DNA of 5,148 nucleotides, from assembly GCA_937925385.1 (NCBI GenBank), contig CALEWN010000172.1:1-5148 (forward strand), read 5' to 3'. Source of the DNA: an uncultured Senegalimassilia sp. Its GTDB lineage: Bacteria; Actinomycetota; Coriobacteriia; Coriobacteriales; Eggerthellaceae. Under the pieces are notes generated by a model, which was given only the letters and a program-made list of their open reading frames with translations, was not told where the DNA came from and did no database searches. Position 1 is the stretch's first letter, and the number at the start of each line of letters is the position of its first letter. Below are positions 5,083 through 5,148 of the stretch, one piece after another. The translations under genes were made by a program, and so were the position numbers.

Positions 5083-5148
5083 AAAAAAGCCGGGGGGGGT
5101 GGGGTGTTTAGGCGGGGGGCTGGGGGTGTGGGGGCCACGGGCGCGCTT
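5083..5148. other. anomalous G-rich end of the window
   Basis: AAAAAAGCC (5083-5091) is followed by runs of 8, 4, 6, 5 and 5 G (5092-5099, 5101-5104, 5114-5119, 5122-5126, 5130-5134). The A6GCC could be the left arm of a normal terminator whose right arm would end in GGCTTTTTT, but that arm is absent. Homopolymer runs appearing only at the very end suggest sequencing or assembly error; as real DNA it would be a strong G-quadruplex candidate on the plus strand. Confidence 0.6.

Overview
The window looks like a chromosomal segment of a high-GC Gram-positive bacterium. The genes are GC-rich with strong G/C bias at third codon positions, the ribosome binding sites are G-rich, and two trkA-type genes sit in tandem, as in actinobacteria (compare the ceoB/ceoC pair of Mycobacterium). 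The style of the lysozyme-like exported protein, the MOSC protein and purB suggests a gut anaerobe of the Coriobacteriia (Eggerthella/Gordonibacter-like). That placement is inference from memory of these families, not a database result.

Layout. Positions 1-268 hold an AT-rich spacer (33 G+C in the first 100 bases) with several small inverted repeats, a candidate promoter and a leader with two competing RNA folds. Positions 269-1078 (+) encode an exported, possibly lipid-anchored protein with an Ala/Glu-rich coiled coil and a lysozyme-like glycosidase/transglycosylase domain, closed by a strong intrinsic terminator. Positions 1146-1805 and 1851-2522 (+) are two TrkA/RCK-type NAD-binding regulatory subunits of potassium transport, 45 bases apart and probably co-transcribed; no channel subunit gene is visible. 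A perfect 18-bp-arm hairpin (2561-2598) separates them from a convergent MOSC-domain gene (2709-3353, -). A 320-base divergent spacer follows, with dyad symmetry at both putative promoters. Positions 3674-5017 (+) encode adenylosuccinate lyase PurB. The last ~65 bases become an extreme G-rich tract that looks more like contig-end error than natural sequence.

The genes do not form one pathway: cell-wall remodelling, potassium gating, molybdenum-cofactor/sulfur chemistry and purine synthesis are separate transcription units. I see no mobile element, CRISPR array, tRNA or rRNA, and no convincing new multi-gene system. The most useful leads are regulatory: stacked palindromes over the purB promoter, the possible switch in the leader of the wall-enzyme gene, and the unexplained near-perfect palindrome downstream of the MOSC gene.
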